This document shows, in pieces, positions 62,940 through 64,000 of a stretch of DNA of 64,000 bases. Origin of the DNA: JAJXWB01 sp964634325 (GTDB lineage Bacteria; Pseudomonadota; Alphaproteobacteria; Rhizobiales; Beijerinckiaceae); assembly GCA_964634325.1 (NCBI GenBank), contig CAZWJF010000004.1, forward strand, positions 1-64,000, read 5' to 3'. A model generated the notes under the pieces. The model worked only from the letters and a program-made list of their open reading frames with translations. It searched no databases and was not told the DNA's origin. The translations under genes and the position numbers were made by a program. The stretch's first letter is position 1. Each line of letters starts with the position of its first letter.

Positions 62940-64000
62940 ATGCTCTCACACGCCCCCACCGCCGCCAGTTTCTCGGACGCCTCCGACAGGCGCGACCCCT
63001 CTCAGGCCAAAGAACGCAAGTCGGGCGTCGTCGTCGCCGTCGACGGCGCTCGGGCCACGGTCGCCGCGCGCATGACCGATCTCATCAACGACGCGGAGCA
63101 ATTCTGGTCCGTCGGCGAGCTGGTGGCGATCTACGGCAAGAAATCGCGCGTCATCTGCCTCGTTCAGGACATGGCCGCCGCCGACAAGGTGTGGGACCCC
63201 AACTCGAACGGCTACGTCCATGCGAATGTCGAGCTGCTCGGCGAGGTGATGGACGACGGCGGCAAGACCAGTTTCCGGCGCGGCGTGGCCAATTATCCTT
63301 CGCTGGGCTCGGTTGTGAACCGGATCCGTCAGAGCGATCTGGCCGCGATCTACGACCTCGGCGACCGCTCGACCGCCGTCATCGGCAATCTGGTCCAGGC
63401 CGAAATCCCGGCCGCCATCGACATCGACGCGATGCTGCGGCGCCATTTCGCGATCGTCGGCACGACCGGCGTCGGCAAGTCGACGAGCGTCGCGATCCTC
63501 CTGCGCGCTGCGATCCGGCAACGGCCCAAGATGCGCGTCGTGATCCTCGATCCGCACAACGAATATTCGCATGCGTTCCGCTCCGAGGCCGCGACCGTCG
63601 AGGCGAGCCGGTTCGAACTGCCGTTCTGGCTCTTCCAGTTCGAAGAGCTGGTCGAGGTTCTGTATCGCGGCTCCAGCGCGCCATTGGACGAAGTCGATTT
63701 TCTGCGCGAAGCGATCGCCGAAGCGCGGGAGCTGTTCGCTGGCGGAACGGATCGGCAGCCGCTGGCCAAATGGCACAATCGCGGAGACGAGGGCGCCGCG
63801 GACAGCCCGCGTCCCTATCGGCTGGCCGACGTCGTCAGCCAGATCGACGCCGAAATCGGCAAGCTCGAGCCACGGCACAGCCGCGCGCTTCTCCGCAATC
63901 TGAAGAACCGCCTCGAATCGATCGGCGCCGATCCGAACTTCCGCTTCATGTTCGGCAAGGCGGCGGTCGACGGGCGGTCGGATTTCGTCGCGCGGAGCCT
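62940..64000 (+). CDS. HerA-like DNA-translocase ATPase (partial, runs off the window)
   Basis: An open frame from ATG 62940 continues past base 64000; 353 codons are visible. After a HAS-barrel-like start (VVVAVDGARATVAARM, GELVAIYGKKSRVICLVQDM), VGTTGVGKSTSVAIL is Walker A and RVVILDPHNEYSHAF is the DUF87 Walker B. This is the HerA/FtsK-like helicase family that works in DNA end resection with NurA, or in some defence systems. The upstream neighbour is unrelated, so the role depends on genes outside this window. Confidence 0.88.
   Translation, partial: MLSHAPTAASFSDASDRRDPSQAKERKSGVVVAVDGARATVAARMTDLINDAEQFWSVGELVAIYGKKSRVICLVQDMAAADKVWDPNSNGYVHANVELLGEVMDDGGKTSFRRGVANYPSLGSVVNRIRQSDLAAIYDLGDRSTAVIGNLVQAEIPAAIDIDAMLRRHFAIVGTTGVGKSTSVAILLRAAIRQRPKMRVVILDPHNEYSHAFRSEAATVEASRFELPFWLFQFEELVEVLYRGSSAPLDEVDFLREAIAEARELFAGGTDRQPLAKWHNRGDEGAADSPRPYRLADVVSQIDAEIGKLEPRHSRALLRNLKNRLESIGADPNFRFMFGKAAVDGRSDFVARS

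Overview
The window is dense, GC-rich chromosomal DNA from an alphaproteobacterium, most likely of the order Hyphomicrobiales (Rhizobiales). The evidence is the rpsK-rpoA-rplQ ribosomal end, a circularly permuted two-piece tmRNA with tag ANDNYAPVAVAA, an SspB of the alphaproteobacterial type next to a DUF4169 gene, an ATP12-family F1 assembly factor, a phasin, and many families common in this group (DUF1489, DUF3253, DUF599, DUF805, MgtE, ClpS-ClpA). The genus cannot be fixed from sequence alone; a Beijerinckiaceae- or Methylocystaceae-like organism would fit. Almost everything is core or conserved-accessory chromosome. No insertion sequence, prophage or CRISPR array was seen.

Layout. 1-3.4 kb: end of the ribosomal protein/alpha operon, then a periplasmic HtrA protease. 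3.5-8.8 kb: an orphan ParA ATPase and a tight rarA-crcB-rluC-HAD-ATP12 operon with start/stop overlaps. 8.8-13.5 kb: Lrp regulator divergent from a benzoylformate-decarboxylase-like enzyme, then DUF4260, 3-methyladenine glycosylase and an MFS carrier. 13.6-20.3 kb: both propionyl-CoA carboxylase subunits (pccB, pccA), separated by an orphan Rieske protein, an M19 dipeptidase, a thioesterase and an unknown gene. 20.4-25.7 kb: small secreted proteins, a Cys/Gly-tailed GRDP-like protein, gamma-glutamylcyclotransferase, panC, acylphosphatase, DUF805, lipB, tRNA-Leu(GAG) and a secreted lectin-like protein. 25.8-28.5 kb: a lipid-like cluster (SDR, acyltransferase, enoyl-CoA hydratase, membrane protein). 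28.6-31 kb: RHH, DUF4169, sspB, ssrA (all minus strand) and an FNR-type regulator. 31-36.7 kb: thyA, YaiI, a 26-codon small gene on the minus strand, folA, hflK-hflC-degP. 36.7-43.5 kb: hydrolase, K+/H+ antiporter, serB, miaA, an AraC-GyrI regulator overlapping an MGMT-like gene, and a GST. 43.5-53 kb: deacetylase, mgtE, GH25 lysozyme, methyltransferase, aldo/keto reductase, YdcF, DUF3253, DUF599, rhodanese, GST, phosphatase, SDR. 53-54 kb: a lower-GC islet with a GIY-YIG-like gene. 54-64 kb: DUF1489, VWA and J-domain proteins, a D,D-carboxypeptidase with a SPOR domain, phasin, clpS-clpA, a membrane-anchored unknown, and the start of a HerA-like ATPase.

The clearest functional theme is protein quality control: two HtrA proteases, HflKC, tmRNA with the SspB adaptor beside it, ClpS-ClpA, and a J-domain protein. 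A second theme is acyl-CoA and storage-lipid metabolism: propionyl-CoA carboxylase, enoyl-CoA hydratase, thioesterase and phasin. The less expected items are the small gene with a near-complete match to the 16S rRNA 3' end as its ribosome binding site, the AraC/MGMT-like pair, the orphan Rieske protein, and the GIY-YIG islet.
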